64,000 nucleotides of DNA from Scolanthus callimorphus (GCA_033964015.1 JAWWUD010000095.1:372001-436000), one strand, 5' to 3'; numbered from the stretch's first letter, positions 44,601-55,629 are shown. Numbers and translations: made by a program. Notes: a model not told the origin generated them from the sequence alone.

Positions 44601-46908
44601 AAGGGCAAGACACAACACTTATCTATGTTTTGCGTTTGAGTTCAAATATTGTTTCCAATTGCCTCATGTTATAATGATTTATTGTGTGCATACATGTAAA
44701 AATCCCATACAATGGGATTGCATCGTTTGGGATTAGAATTAATTATAATATGGGTTTGTGTAAAGGTGTGGCAAACTAGTACATGTATCACCCTTTCAAA
44801 TGAAAAAGTCTTGTAGGATATGAATGGCATATACAATAAGACTGCCATGCATGAATGCCCTTTATACTGATTTGGCTTTTGTTTGTGCGGCCATCACAAT
44901 ATTTTGCAACATTCTCTTCATTGTTTCTTTCGTAGCTTGTGGTTTTTCAATAGTTCTCAAGCTAACATCACTAACATAAACACTCTAATTATGGGTTGAC
45001 AGATTTAACCCTCAAGGCACTTGTTAAATGATGATTATCTCATTCCTATATTTTTCAGTGTAGATAAAAACCAGAGACGATGTTTTCTTAAGTAATTTCA
45101 CTGAGGACAACCCAATCAAAATAGAAGGATTTGCATTCTAGCTGGATTAAAATTAAAATTTTATGCACTAAATCCCTTAACTCGGGGATATCTATTTGTT
45201 ACTCCGCCAAATCCATTAAATTGTCTTTAAATGACAATAAATGGAAAGCATAAGATTGTGTATTTTGTTGTAAATGTGGGTTGTTTTTCGCTCCCAGCAA
45301 CATACAATGCCCATTGAACCGGCAACTTCCAAGAGGGCATTAGTAATCACAAATCCACTTGAAAACATGACATCGATACAACCTACAAGGCGCGACGCTA
45401 CTTAACAAAACCACATTATTGTTGAAAATGATTTATTACTTCAAAATATAAGGAAATTCGAGTTTTTATCGCTCCACTACAGACGAAAACGTTTCTAACC
45501 AAACTTTAGCTTATTCACTTAACCTTATTATAAAAGCAACCTCATAATTGAAGGTAAATTGATTTTAGAACGCAAAATTAAACTCTTGCTGAGATGAAAG
45601 TAAAAATACATCGATTAGAAACCAAAATCGCGTATCTCGTTACCTATTTTTTGTTTGTAATTCAAAATCTTATTAATTTATCATCGAACCTACTACAGAT
45701 TGTTTGCACAACATATTACAAATCTGTCATATCTAATTTGTCTTGAAAAAGCAATAAAAATGCAGCTAAGTGAAAAAATAAATCAAGCTAAAAATATCAT
45801 CATTCGCTAGTGCACTATTGTATAAAGTGTTAGTAAAATTCCCAAATTCGTATATTTTAAGCTTCATTAATACGGCTAGACGGATGATCCGACTTGTATG
45901 CAGTTAAAACGTGGCTTGGACATAATAGAAACAAAGCAGTAGGAAATGCAAATATCTCGCGAAATGTTCTAGTTTATATATCACGCTGCGACAAGTTACA
46001 GAGCAATATTTATTGGATGTGGAATACACTGCAGTGCATAATAAATATTCTCTTATCGTACATTTAAAATTTACGGTGATTTCAATTATATTACTGTGGC
46101 AAGCCACTGCTACAATTGATAAGAACCGGTGTTTTCATTTTGTCTGTGTCAAAAGGTTGCATTTGAAATTCTGAAACAAGAAGCACTTCCGCTTTGCAAG
46201 TAAAATGCAAAACTGGCGTAGATGCGAGATTGCTTTGTCTCTTAGAAACAGCGCCATTAGAAGGTTATCGAACTCTCATCTATCTGGACTTCTGGTAACC
46301 TTTCTGTTACCAAAGCGACTCCTTCATAAAAATTTAAACTGGAAAAATCGAAACAATCGATTAACGAAAGTCTTTTGTGTTACACAGAAAACATTTCAAG
46401 CAAACAACAGTCACTCAGCCCTCGCCGATAGCGAAAAGAAACGCCGCAAATCGACGAAATAATATTAGCAAACTCACAGTAGAGACACGATTATTAATTC
46501 GACAGCTTGAGATGTGAAAGCTAGCGCCGATATCGCGCTCAACAGACCGGTTCTGAATTTGAGATTCATCCGTCTCGGTCCGGAACGCCAATGTTGAATC
46601 ATTTCAGCGTAGTTGAAACAGTTTAAAAACAGAAATTACTACTCTTTTAACTTGCTGTTCAGCTCGAAAATGCACCTTAATTCTCCATTTCATAAGCCCA
46701 AATCCGATCCGCACGAATTCTCAATAATCTCCATACTTGACATAGTATGGTAATAGTTATGAAAGGTTGCAAGGCTTCGAAATGTTTCTCAAATGATTCC
46801 GTAAACAGACTCCCCGGTGATCGCCAGGCTTTAGTCAGAACAACAACCAGCTACTACGCTTAAAAAATACAAATCCTCACCTCCAGATTTCGTTTTCTGT
46901 TTCGCCAT
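38592..46908 (-). CDS. Gene span: C7orf57-like protein, six exons, 3' end not found
   Basis: Exons 46,908-46,881, 44,104-43,937, 42,982-42,803, 41,251-41,093, 40,714-40,601 and 38,681-38,592, about 246 codons. Every intron falls in phase 1. Exons 2-4 each carry a motif of the form TPR-x-x-x-(K/R)-x-TD-x-x-(Y/S)-x-x-x-AK-x-x-G, and exons 3 and 4 a W-Y dipeptide before it. This resembles vertebrate C7orf57, which has a T-D-S-E-Y-V-K-L-A-K stretch and a D-W-Y-I-H-H stretch; that comparison is from memory. Function is unknown in the family; a ciliary or testis role is only a guess. No stop codon was found, so more exons lie to the left; 30,982-30,794 is a candidate. Confidence 0.7.
39107..39468. 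mobile_element. CCCTCTGTAAC MITE, copy 2 (left end truncated)
   Basis: Shares TCATCGGGTGAGACAAATTT and the right end GGGTCAGTTACAGAGGGG with 17,444-17,851. Confidence 0.65.
39480..40595. other. Intron, repeat-like but unassigned
   Basis: Contains CCCCGAGATATCTCGG-type sequence near 39,553 and dispersed phrases. No exon recognised. Confidence 0.4.
40601..40714 (-). CDS. C7orf57-like gene, exon 5
   Basis: 114 bp, acceptor TGTTTGTCTTGCAG, donor GTAAGC at 40,600, phase 1-1. Contains KEHQPTKSRAYYNKTSGGFL. Confidence 0.7.
41093..41251 (-). CDS. C7orf57-like gene, exon 4
   Basis: 159 bp, donor GTACTG at 41,092, phase 1-1. The acceptor (AG at 41,253-41,252) has a weak pyrimidine tract but is forced by an upstream in-frame TAA. 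Contains SWYKHHSKPEE and TPRSRVKATDTAYIKKAKEN. Confidence 0.75.
41285..42120. other. Intron, poly-G run and repeats
   Basis: Poly-G run at about 41,909-41,931. No coding signal. Confidence 0.5.
42127..42292. mobile_element. Foldback MITE, CCCAGAGCTCCCC family, copy 2
   Basis: Shares GAGGCTCTGGTGAC, CATTTGAGGACCTTTACTGA and the GGGGAGCTCTGGG end with 12,702-12,902. The left end is degraded. Confidence 0.7.
42803..42982 (-). CDS. C7orf57-like gene, exon 3
   Basis: 180 bp, acceptor CTATTGACAG, donor GTATGG at 42,801-42,802, phase 1-1. Contains GGDWYYQDKEN and TPRSKVKATDTEYLKCAKTG, nearly the same as exon 4. Confidence 0.8.
43025..43199. mobile_element. TAGAGCAGATTT MITE, copy 1
   Basis: Ends TAGAGCAGATTT and AAATCTGCTCTA, with mirrored GACTGTGAAAAGT inside. 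TA lies at the ends. Copy 2 is at 55,091-55,282. Confidence 0.75.
43290..43415. mobile_element. Foldback MITE
   Basis: Arms AACTGTTTCCGGCCATCCCA and its mirror, with TTCGTAAAAAAATTCA and TGAATTTTTTTACGAA inside. Confidence 0.7.
43937..44104 (-). CDS. C7orf57-like gene, exon 2
   Basis: 168 bp, acceptor CCTTATATGCCAG, donor GTGAGT at 43,936, phase 1-1. Contains EWLHPAEPVKI and ETPRTIIRDTDPDSVRIAKK, a diverged version of the exon 3/4 motif. Confidence 0.75.
44110..46870. other. Long first intron, nothing recognised
   Basis: AT-rich. An 85-codon plus-strand frame at 46,205-46,462 has no domain and no splice support, so it is not called. Confidence 0.5.
46881..46908 (-). CDS. C7orf57-like gene, exon 1 (start codon)
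   Basis: 28 bp: ATG at 46,908-46,906, MAKQKTKSG, donor GTGAGG at 46,880, leaving in phase 1 into exon 2. The short basic start fits, but so small an exon rests mainly on phase agreement. Confidence 0.55.
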
Positions 46909-46919
46909 TGCTTGTCTTT

Positions 46920-49900
46920 ACCCGTTCAAGTACTTTAGAGATTTTTCCCCGATAGTATTTGGGTCCTTTGTTTCAGCCGGCGCGCTGCGCTCAAGTTTCC
47001 CTCCAGCTAAGTTAGAGGCTTGTGGGACAATAAATAGCCACAACCCATGGGGGACTGGACGCGAACTCGTTCTCATGCAATAACCGGTTTCCCATTTCAA
47101 CTTTTTTTTTCTTAAATTTTTTCACTTACAAAGTAACATTAAAACTCTATTTTCATCGCCAAAGTGCCGCTAAGTAGAATTATTTTTCTAGGGTTTAGTC
47201 TTACTTACCAATAATATTTTCAATCTCCGAAAAAACTTGTTTTTGGTACTCGAAACATAACAACCCGTTGATGGGAAAAGTCGTGTGCAAACTAAACAGT
47301 GGGGGTACATAAATACAGAGCAAACTGATACAGATCTACTAAGAATTGTGCCGTAATAAGCAGGCGGTTATGTGCTATGAAAGAGTTTCAATGAAATCAC
47401 ATAATTTTAAATGCGTTGTGATGCAAGCTCAAATGGCGTCATGCATACAAGTATTTTCCTGATTTTGCTGAATTTATGTTTTGGGTTTATATCATTGCGT
47501 TACGCTGAGTCACCCCTGAAGTAAGTCCTGATTAGTATTTTAACATAAACAGTTCATTTCCTGAATTATAATCCATGTCTACTATCTACATCCTCTTTTC
47601 ACTGAGTTTCGAGACCAAAATAGCAACTACCTAAGCGGAAACCAGTGATTCATACTTGATTAAACAAGAACTATGTATGTGTGATATAGTTTTGGGAAAT
47701 GTTCGTGACAGAGTATAAGAAAGTTGACTAAACCCATCTTAGTAGGGGTAGCCCATTAATACCACCACCCCCACGACACAGCATGACCCACAAGACGGCA
47801 TTTGAAAAGAATTCATTATGTTTTTTTCCATGACGTGTGATTGCTCGGCACACAGCTTTAATCCTTCAAATGTTATGAAATAGAAAATACACCCTTGGCA
47901 TTGGTTAAGCCCGGGTGTGTCGTTCCTTAATCTGCTTTGTCTATTTCTATAGGTGCTGATTATAGTCTGGAGTCTGCAGTGAGTGTCATTTTGCCTCCAT
48001 ACGCCCATTTAATATATAGATATTTTTACTACCCGCGTCAGTGAGTTATGCAATAAGAATGACGTTACGCTTGCAATGACAAATTAAAAAAAAATCGAGA
48101 GACTTCAACTTATTGAGCCTATCGCTCTCTGGTTGAAAATTCTCCTTTTGCAAAAAAAAAAAAACCCAGAAACATTCTTTCTTCATGCACACTTACAGAG
48201 CTAAACTGAACAGTAAGCTACGCGCTAAAATTTCTTGTTTGTTTACTCTAAATGTTTCTTTCTATATACATCGCCCTAATAGTTTCACAATAGAGAAGTA
48301 TTTAACTCAATGTATAGGTACAATGGAAAGTATTTCTGTCATTCGCCCCATATAGTGCATCTTCATTCGCTTTGCCTCGGAGGCTACTTTCCGGATAATA
48401 TAAATGAGATGCCTGTACTTAATTTAAGACTGCATTTGAAGTTGGTGGAAAATTAAGGACATTAAGTGTGGTTGCTTTCCTAGTATGGTTCATTTCCGAG
48501 TACAGTGACGCATTTTGGACTAAGTATACATATTGTTTGGTAATCATTAACGTCTTTAATTTCCACCTGCTTTTTCTCACATAAAGCCGGCTACTAAATG
48601 AGCAAACCTCGAAATAAATGTGTCAGTTACTGCAATTAACATCTTGAAAACATATGAACATGACTTAATTGGCTCCACTAAAAGCATAAGTCCTATCAAA
48701 GTTCTGACGTACTATACCTTCATTCACTGAACTGATGCCTTGAAATGCATTAATTCTTTTGGTAATTATTATGGAAGACGCCATCATTAACACCACTGTA
48801 TTTTATACAATATTGAGCAATATGCGCATTTCTATAAAAAAAGTCTAATGAATCTACAATACTCCAAGAATGCTAATGGACGGATATTGGCTAGTTCTGC
48901 GAGAGAAAAAAATCATTTTTTTCAGAGGTTGTTTTTTCTACAAAGTGTTAAAAGATTTTTCAGTCGCCGACAAGTGCTCTGAGTAACACTATTTAGCCAT
49001 CACAGCAATGTCACATTGCATAGTGCGCACTAGCCAACATAGGTATTTATTTTTAACTCTTTTTTATTACAGTTTTGACGTGGTAACGTAAATATTTTTT
49101 TAGCTTAAGGAATTATTTTGACGTCTCGTCGAAGTCGGGCCGAAATTGACACTTCAGAGCGTGGTGGGCTCTCCTTTTTGATATCTGATGCAAATTTCAC
49201 TGCAAAACACAACACATGCGGAGGGAATTAAAAAGGTTAAACTATGCGTAACGTAATGCATTAAAGTCGACTGCACACCCATTGCTCTGCCTCAAAACAC
49301 CACCAGACTAATGAATGAAATTGGTTTTCCGTTAGTGCGCGAGTGGGTCTACGCTTGGACAAGGGAGTTCCCAGTACTCGCGGTCGGATTGAAAAGGTTT
49401 CCAACCAAGTTTTACCTTCCGTGAAACCCGCGTTTCTAAACCAACGCTTGTTTCGTATCCTGCTAGGGTATTATACCTCACCTTTGAGGAGGTCGCTTTT
49501 TAACATGCGCGGGTTAAATATCTTCGCCAAATTACCTTTAATAACGCAGCTTATGCGAGCCATGACCGCATAGATCCTTATGTAACTTATCCCTTTTCTT
49601 GACTATCTCATTTTTGGATGATAAATTGGCATAATTCGAGAGTTTATCTTCCGTGACTTGTGATACCACATTATAACATGACATGGCAATACATCAACTG
49701 ACTCCCTATTGTGAATAGAAGTGAATGGGAATATTCAGAATGGGACAAAGACAGGGCACTTTCAATCTTGACGGTTTCGAATAAAGGTAATATTTTAACC
49801 TGGAGCTAGGTCGATTCACTACCAGCTTTAATGGCTTTTGATTCAACGATGAAGATAATAATTCAAAAGTTTCAAAAATAGAAACGAGTTTCGGAAGAGT

Positions 49901-50275
49901 AATTATCACACCCAGCCTTTACCTTGGAAGGATTTTAATAATGTAATGAAGTTTTTGTTTTAATCCAAAACCTTATTTTCAATCTTTTCTTGTGCGAGGA
50001 TGTGTTCAAGAAAAAGGCATGATGATCTGCAAGTCCAAAAAAGATGCTTCCCACTCGTGAACTTGGATTATACAAAAAGTGGCAAAGACTAAGATTAGGC
50101 CGCTCCTATTCACATAGAAAATAACTGATTTTCCGCATACTCTTATGTTAGTCTTATTATTAGTAATTTCATGGATAGACTGCGAGCTTGTAGTCTCAAC
50201 TTTGGGCTAGAAATTGATAAAAACTATCAGCACATTTTTGCGTCAATCTGGCGCGTGTTACTTCCGTAAAAATAC
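46920..50275. other. Gene-free stretch
   Basis: Promoter side of the C7orf57-like gene, then 3 kb in which I recognise no exon, RNA gene or clear repeat end. Open frames at 47,739-48,008 (minus) and 49,343-49,573 (plus) lack motifs. Confidence 0.45.
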
Positions 50276-50893
50276 TGGGGCCGGTTCATAGAAAGTCGGT
50301 TAACGCTAACTAAGGATAAATATAATAATAATAATAATAATCTTTATTTCATTCAATAAAAAACATACTGAACGTTACAAACAATTCCCAATTACATAAT
50401 TCTAAAATTCTAAAAATATCTAAAAAGTCTATATATATATATATATATATACAAGCCCAGATACCCCTATAAGCCCAGATACCCCTATATTGCTAAGTTA
50501 TATCTAAAAGTAAGTCTATTAAAAAATGTGCTCTTATACCGTTCCGTGTTTACTCTCGGCAGAGTGCATGAAGCACTTCTCAGCCTTCTAGAAGCTTCCT
50601 TAACCCTAGGCAGAAGGGGGTTTAACGGGTGATTGTTGTGCGAAAAATTTCTGAACAACTTATGGTCTTTGTTTTCTAGAACTTCATAGATATAAATAGG
50701 ATTTAGTGTATACTTGCGCTTATAGCATCTGTCTAAAAATGCCTGTACAACATTAAGGTCAGTATCGCTGGCACCGTAAACAGAAAGCGGAAAACAGAAA
50801 CCGGAAAAAATAAGATTCTCATCCAATCAAATGTCCAGAATAGCCACAGTCAACCCTGGGTTAGTGTTAACTTACTTTCTACGAACCGGGCCC
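50276..50893. mobile_element. TIR element split by a LINE 3' end
   Basis: The ends, GGCCGGTTCATAGAAAGTCG and its mirror at 50,858-50,893, pair with few mismatches over about 34 bp. A LINE fragment lies between. Confidence 0.6.
50322..50826 (-). pseudogene. LINE 3' end, 5'-truncated, with ATT-repeat tail
   Basis: Minus-strand frame (50,826-50,485) reads ...SVYGASDTDLNVVQAFLDRC...IYEVLENKDHKLFRNFS...LPRVNTERYKSTFFNRL, the C-terminal end of a LINE polyprotein with the usual stop. The short 3' part ends in an (ATT)n tail at 50,322-50,341. Also present: an AT microsatellite (about 50,430-50,450) and a perfect 18-bp tandem duplication (50,453-50,488). Confidence 0.75.
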
Positions 50894-51069
50894 TAGTCGG
50901 TAGAGGGACACTTTTTCGAGCTGCAAACACCCAAAACCAGTTTCTAGATATCCTAAGGATTATAAAAGTGCCCGTACTACACTACCTTGGGTAGGGGCTT
51001 TACTCTACCATACTATGTTTCGATAATTCCGGGGGATGCTCTTGAACCCCCTCTATCGACTAGACTACC

Positions 51070-51190
51070 ATAGGCCTTTTTTGAGATACACCGGAAAAAC
51101 TGCCCATTATTTGGTGATTTGTTTGTCCAGAAGCTAGACCACAATGCACTGCAACCCACGACTTCCGGTTTATTTCAAAAAAGGCCTATG
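51070..51190. repeat. Short foldback ending in ATAGGCCTTTTTT
   Basis: CATAGGCCTTTTTTGA at the left is mirrored by TCAAAAAAGGCCTATG at the right. Confidence 0.65.
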
Positions 51191-51224
51191 AGTTAGGAGC
51201 TTTACTCTTCCGTACCAGCATATG

Positions 51225-51454
51225 GATTGGGCATTTTGACAGACCGAGCTATTTTTAGAAACAATGCATGCTTTGTTTTCATAGCTTATGAAAATTATCT
51301 ATGGCAGGATTTTCACTTCTGTTGCAACCTAGATGCTATTTCATTGCTTATTGGTTATTTGGGCGAATATTCCTTCCTATGTCACAGTCATCATGCTGAC
51401 CTAAACAATGGGAAACCGTTTCTAAAAATAGCACGGTCTGTCAAAATGCCCAAT
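51225..51454. mobile_element. Foldback MITE with 37-bp arms
   Basis: 51,225-51,261 and 51,418-51,454 pair almost perfectly (ATTGGGCATTTTGACAGACC...). Confidence 0.8.
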
Positions 51455-52380
51455 CACGAATGTAGCTCAGAGGAAAGCTATCGCTGATGAGTCACATTAC
51501 AAGGATGAGAATCTCGATCCTAGAAGTTGCGCTTGCCCATGTAATACCCTAGTAATATAGTGTAATCCATAGTTTTGATCACTCCAATAGCGCGCGCTAA
51601 ATAAATTCGCGCAAAGAAAAAAAAATGCGCTGATTGTTACGGTGTTTCTCCTTAACAATAGGAACTGGCTCGCAGCCTAGTTCACGGGGTGCGTTTGGGT
51701 GTGCTGGACACCCAAGTGCGACATCCGCAAAACTTTGCATCGAGCAAAGCGGAAAAAACTGGCTCGAGTACGTTGGCCAATAAGTTTCTTCGAAAGAAAC
51801 GAAATCTCAACAAAATATGAACGAGTCAAAACATATAACAGACTGCCTCAACGTATAAACCGTTTCAACTCCTCGTTTTAGTTTCCAAAAGTTTGCCCTA
51901 CAAGGACGTCAACAACATTTTGATTAGAACTCCGATGGATGCAGCACTTCGTGTCTTCTCACCTGTTCTCACGTGGCAGCCGCCATTTTGACAGCATAGC
52001 AACATACAAGTCGTAGAAAGCATCCATTTCCATCGGCTGATTTAGAGAATATATAGAGCAATGTTCTCGATTGAATTTGGTAAATCAAACATAAAACTTT
52101 GTTTTTTGATGTTGATTTAGAGATTTCTACACGTAATTCGTCTTCTAATATCAAAGAAAACAATAAGAAAGGAGTGGCTGACACAGGCTCTTTAAAGGAG
52201 CTGCCTCACCCTGCCCATAATGCATTGCGTTGCCGCCATTTTTGATAACACCAAAAGAGACTCAATAAAAAGCAGTCATACAATCCGAGAAAGGTCCCTC
52301 AAAGTACAAATCCCTTGCATGAAGTCAGGGTTTCTGATGCACTGAATCATGTAAACAAAAACAAGGGACATTAACAACCA
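51455..52380. other. No gene recognised
   Basis: A 60-codon basic plus-strand frame at 51,699-51,881 has no recognisable motif. Confidence 0.4.
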
Positions 52381-52382
52381 AA

Positions 52383-52503
52383 CGCCGTGGAGAACTAGTG
52401 TTTTGCTGACGTTTCAATCGTTAGCCTTTCATCTCTCTTTGTTCCGACGAAGGGCTAACGCACGAAACGTCAGCAAAATACTTGTTCTCACTAGATTACC
52501 GCG
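52383..52503. repeat. Foldback with GCTGACGTTTC arms
   Basis: TTTTGCTGACGTTTC and GAAACGTCAGCAAAA are mirrored, with GTTAGCC/GGGCTAAC inside. Confidence 0.65.
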
Positions 52504-52759
52504 TTTAACATAAATCTTAATCTTTCGTTGTCATTGTCCATGTTTACATTCCCGCCGACGCAAACCACCTAGTTTCCCCGCAATACTAGGTTACCAAACA
52601 AAAAGAAAGCAATGCATCTTGGACAGGGTACGTCGGCTCTTTTAGAAATTTATCATCAACCGACAGTCTTTGTGGGCTATTAGCCTATCAGAGCAGCCGA
52701 AACACAGTTTGAAAAAAAAAGAAAGCGGGGCGCAAAGGCTACCGGTTGATGATGTGCCT

Positions 52760-54133
52760 TTAAAGCATGTCCACCATCCCTTTCCAGAATGATGTAAAGA
52801 AGTCTCGCATTAAAGAATTTCCCGCGAGGCCCTTCTCCTTTGGAGCGGGCCGAGGCGGTTCCTTAATAAGATCACGGACCCTATCTATGGACCCGTTATT
52901 AGGCGCGGGATTTATACCTAGTATATTACAAATAAGCGGATATATATCGACTATTTCGAACGGCTTCGAGGTATAGTTATTTTTGAAGTCTGGACCGCAC
53001 GCAATGAAGAAGGGTTTCATTGACTTTAAGAAGGGATTATAATTATGGTCCCCGCGGACTCGATTTGTTCTGTTTCGGTTGGTCCAGTACTGCCAAAACC
53101 CAGTACTGTTAGCGACCCAGTGCTCGGCCATGATGCCCGTTATTGGAGGTACACGCCTGTTGTGCCTATAGTGAAACTTCTCGGGCATATCTTCAGTCTT
53201 GTAGACCGTCATTAAACCCGTCTCGCGCTCAATTCGTTTGAACTTCTCATACACATAATCCATAGTCGTATTTTCCCGTGGCCAGATGTTAACGGTAGTC
53301 ACACCTCGGCGAATATAATCCCCAGGGATGATATACTCGTCTAAGTTAAGAAAGTATGATGTGTTATAAGGCGTATGGCCGTGGTCTGCTGTCAGAATAA
53401 TGTTAACATCACGGTACAAATTGTTTTCCCTGAGCTTCTTTATTAGGTACCCAGTAATGTTATCGCATCGCTTTATTTGCCGTATGACGTTATCAGAATC
53501 TGGTCCATATTTATGCGACGTCTCATCCGGCTCCCAGAAGTACAGCGCAACGAAAGTTGGCGCATTCTCTTCTGTCAGCCATTTCACAATTAGGTTAACC
53601 TGCTCATGAAATTTCAGAATGTGCCTCTTTGTGATAAACGGCTTATTGAATCCGTCATTTCTTGTACTATAAGTAGGGTATTGCCCGTGTATTTTGACGT
53701 CATAACCAGGGAAGTTACAGACCCCACTTGCATGGCCCTGTTGTTGGTTGGTTACCCACACTGGTTCGCCTCCGTCCCACCAACGCGATTCTGAGTTGTT
53801 CATGTTATCAAACGATGCGTTCCATACAGGATCATACATGTAGTATCCCGAGATAATCCCGTGACTTTCGGGATACAGTCCCGTTACCATGCTGTAGTGG
53901 TTAGGGAGTGTCTCCGCAGGAAAAACAGGTTGGATGTATGGAGCCTTGACACCGGTTTTTACAATATCATCCATGTTGGGTGTGTCCGTTTTGGACATGA
54001 AGTCCCATCGAAAGCCATCAAAGCTTACGAGGATCACTTTGTTAGGGTTCTTCATTATTACTTCGCTTGCTAGCATGCTTAAGATGAGATGCGTTGTCTG
54101 TAGTCTCTTGAAAATACTTGCACTCCGCTCCAT
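52760..54133 (-). CDS. Ectonucleotide pyrophosphatase/phosphodiesterase (ENPP4/5-like)
   Basis: 457 codons, ATG at 54,133, stop at 52,760. ENPP enzymes hydrolyse nucleotide or lipid phosphodiesters outside the cell with two zinc ions. Expected active-site parts are present: Asp39 in SFDGFRWDF, the nucleophile Thr75 in FPAETLPNHYS, Asp203/His207 in EPDETSHKYGP, Asp250/His251 in ADHGH, and His363 in GDHNY. The TGLYPESHGI motif follows the nucleophile. Length is close to ENPP4 and ENPP5. The N-terminus has only a weak hydrophobic run and no C-terminal membrane segment. A good acceptor (ATTATATTTCGTAG) ends just 18 bp before the ATG, so an upstream exon carrying a better signal peptide is possible. 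Several N-glycosylation-type sites fit an extracellular protein. Confidence 0.9.
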   Translation of the reverse strand: MERSASIFKRLQTTHLILSMLASEVIMKNPNKVILVSFDGFRWDFMSKTDTPNMDDIVKTGVKAPYIQPVFPAETLPNHYSMVTGLYPESHGIISGYYMYDPVWNASFDNMNNSESRWWDGGEPVWVTNQQQGHASGVCNFPGYDVKIHGQYPTYSTRNDGFNKPFITKRHILKFHEQVNLIVKWLTEENAPTFVALYFWEPDETSHKYGPDSDNVIRQIKRCDNITGYLIKKLRENNLYRDVNIILTADHGHTPYNTSYFLNLDEYIIPGDYIRRGVTTVNIWPRENTTMDYVYEKFKRIERETGLMTVYKTEDMPEKFHYRHNRRVPPITGIMAEHWVANSTGFWQYWTNRNRTNRVRGDHNYNPFLKSMKPFFIACGPDFKNNYTSKPFEIVDIYPLICNILGINPAPNNGSIDRVRDLIKEPPRPAPKEKGLAGNSLMRDFFTSFWKGMVDML

Positions 54134-54256
54134 TCTTGAGAATGAATGTATCTACGAAATATAATAGAAACCAAAAATATAATTCAAAATTAAACTAACC
54201 CAGAAGCACATGAAGCGCCTCCCTCACTTATTGGTGTCGTCTGAAGCAACACAAAT

Positions 54257-54661
54257 TACTGCGCTATCCAGTTAAGCTTGGAGCGACCATAGTTTTGTTG
54301 ACAAGTTTTAACGGTTCGTTTTGATAGTGTTTGAAACGGTGTTTGAAACGACGCGTTATCATGGCGAGTTCATGATGTTGTCAAGGAATGTCTCGACAAA
54401 GTTTCAAAATCACGAGCTGTGTACTTGACAACATTGCGAACTCCACTTGACAACGTACTTTTCAGACACTCAAATAAACGTGAAAACGCAACGACAAAAC
54501 TATGGGCATTCCAAGCTTTAAGGCTGGTTTCCATAAGGTCGTTACAGTCGTATCAGTCGACCGTGGAAACAATAAAAAATGGATTTTTTCTATTGTTTCA
54601 CGGTCGACTGATACGACAGATAAGACTAGATGGAAACCAGGCTTAACTGGATAGCGCAGTA
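54257..54661. mobile_element. TIR element TACTGCGCTATCCAGTTAAG with inner foldback
   Basis: Outer arms 54,257-54,277 and 54,641-54,661 are mirror images. An inner foldback (54,519-54,646, AAGGCTGGTTTCCAT ends) shares the right end, and its arms include GTTTCACGGTCGACTGATACG. Confidence 0.7.
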
Positions 54662-54761
54662 TTCCCCTCTCAAAAGAAAGATGGCTAAAACTCTCAAAGT
54701 CCCGTTTAAATTCAAAATTCACAGACTTAAAATAGACTCTCCTTCCTGTGCATATGATAGC

Positions 54762-55034
54762 AGGGGCGGATACAGGGAGGTGGATTTGGTGGATATCCAC
54801 CCACCCTTTTTGAGTAAAAAAAAGTAGAAGTCCATCTTTTTGTTGTAAATAATATAATAAATAAAGTTTCAAGTTCATGTATTAGATAGTTAAGGGGGCG
54901 GGGTACAGCAAACCGTTTTCAGGATATTTTTGTAAGATTGTTTTCTGTGCTCACTCCAAGCCCCCCGCCCCCTAAAAAACTGGTCCGCCTCCTCCTATCC
55001 ACCCCCTTTTTTAAATCCTGGATCCGCTCCTGGA
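54762..55034. mobile_element. GCAGGGGCGGATACAGG MITE
   Basis: The ends AGGGGCGGATACAGGG and ATCCTGGATCCGCTCCTGG mirror each other, with CCACCC-rich inner parts. Confidence 0.65.
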
Positions 55035-55090
55035 TAGCTAGACCTAGTGGATTAGATAAAGGCTCCTGTTAAAGGGGCTGTGTCACGGTT

Positions 55091-55282
55091 ATAGAGCAGA
55101 TTTCGTATGACTGTGAAAAGTACCGTGACAAAGTTGTTCCGCGCCGCGACCGTGACAGTACCGCGACTACGCGATTTCATTGGCGATTTAATTCCATTTA
55201 CAGCAAACCAGGTTCCGTACCGCCACCGCGACAGTACCGCGCCGTACCGCGGCACTTTTCACAGTCATGAAATCTGCTCTAT
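55091..55282. mobile_element. TAGAGCAGATTT MITE, copy 2
   Basis: ATAGAGCAGATTTCGTATGA at the left and its mirror at the right. The interior is rich in GTACCGCG and its complement. Related to 43,025-43,199. Confidence 0.75.
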
Positions 55283-55462
55283 AGTAAATTCGCAAGTACT
55301 GCTCTAAATTTGTATTTAATAATCTTCAGGTCCCTTATATCACTTGATATTAGCCTAATAAGCAATGTACGTAAGTTTTATCGGGAAGACTACCCGTTTC
55401 GTATAAATTTTTATGTAACTTCAAACTAACCGCCGACGCGATCGATTAGGCCGACCGACCGG

Positions 55463-55625
55463 TTAGCGCAGCGTACGGCAGTGGTCGAGCGCCGGGCTTC
55501 TGTGCGGGAGATTGGGGATACAAACCCCGGCCGGACCGGGGACGTGGTGACGTGCTGCCTTTACGCTAACATCTGCAATTTGTTAGACCTTCGCGTCTGT
55601 GAAACGGCGTAGGTCCCGTCACATA
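55463..55625 (+). mobile_element. tRNA-derived SINE, plus orientation
   Basis: Head with A-box-like AGTGGTCGAGCGCCGGGC and a degenerate B-box region (GGGGATACAAACCCCGG). The tail has ACATCTGCAA and GTTAGACCTTCGCGTCT, shared with the minus copy at 13,700-13,851. Confidence 0.65.
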
Positions 55626-55629
55626 CCGC

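Noticed and set aside
46205..46462. 85-codon basic plus-strand ORF
   Set aside because: No recognisable motif and located in the first intron of the C7orf57-like gene on the other strand.
55463..55560. Functional tRNA gene
   Set aside because: The head resembles a tRNA but lacks a consistent cloverleaf and has a SINE tail shared with another copy.
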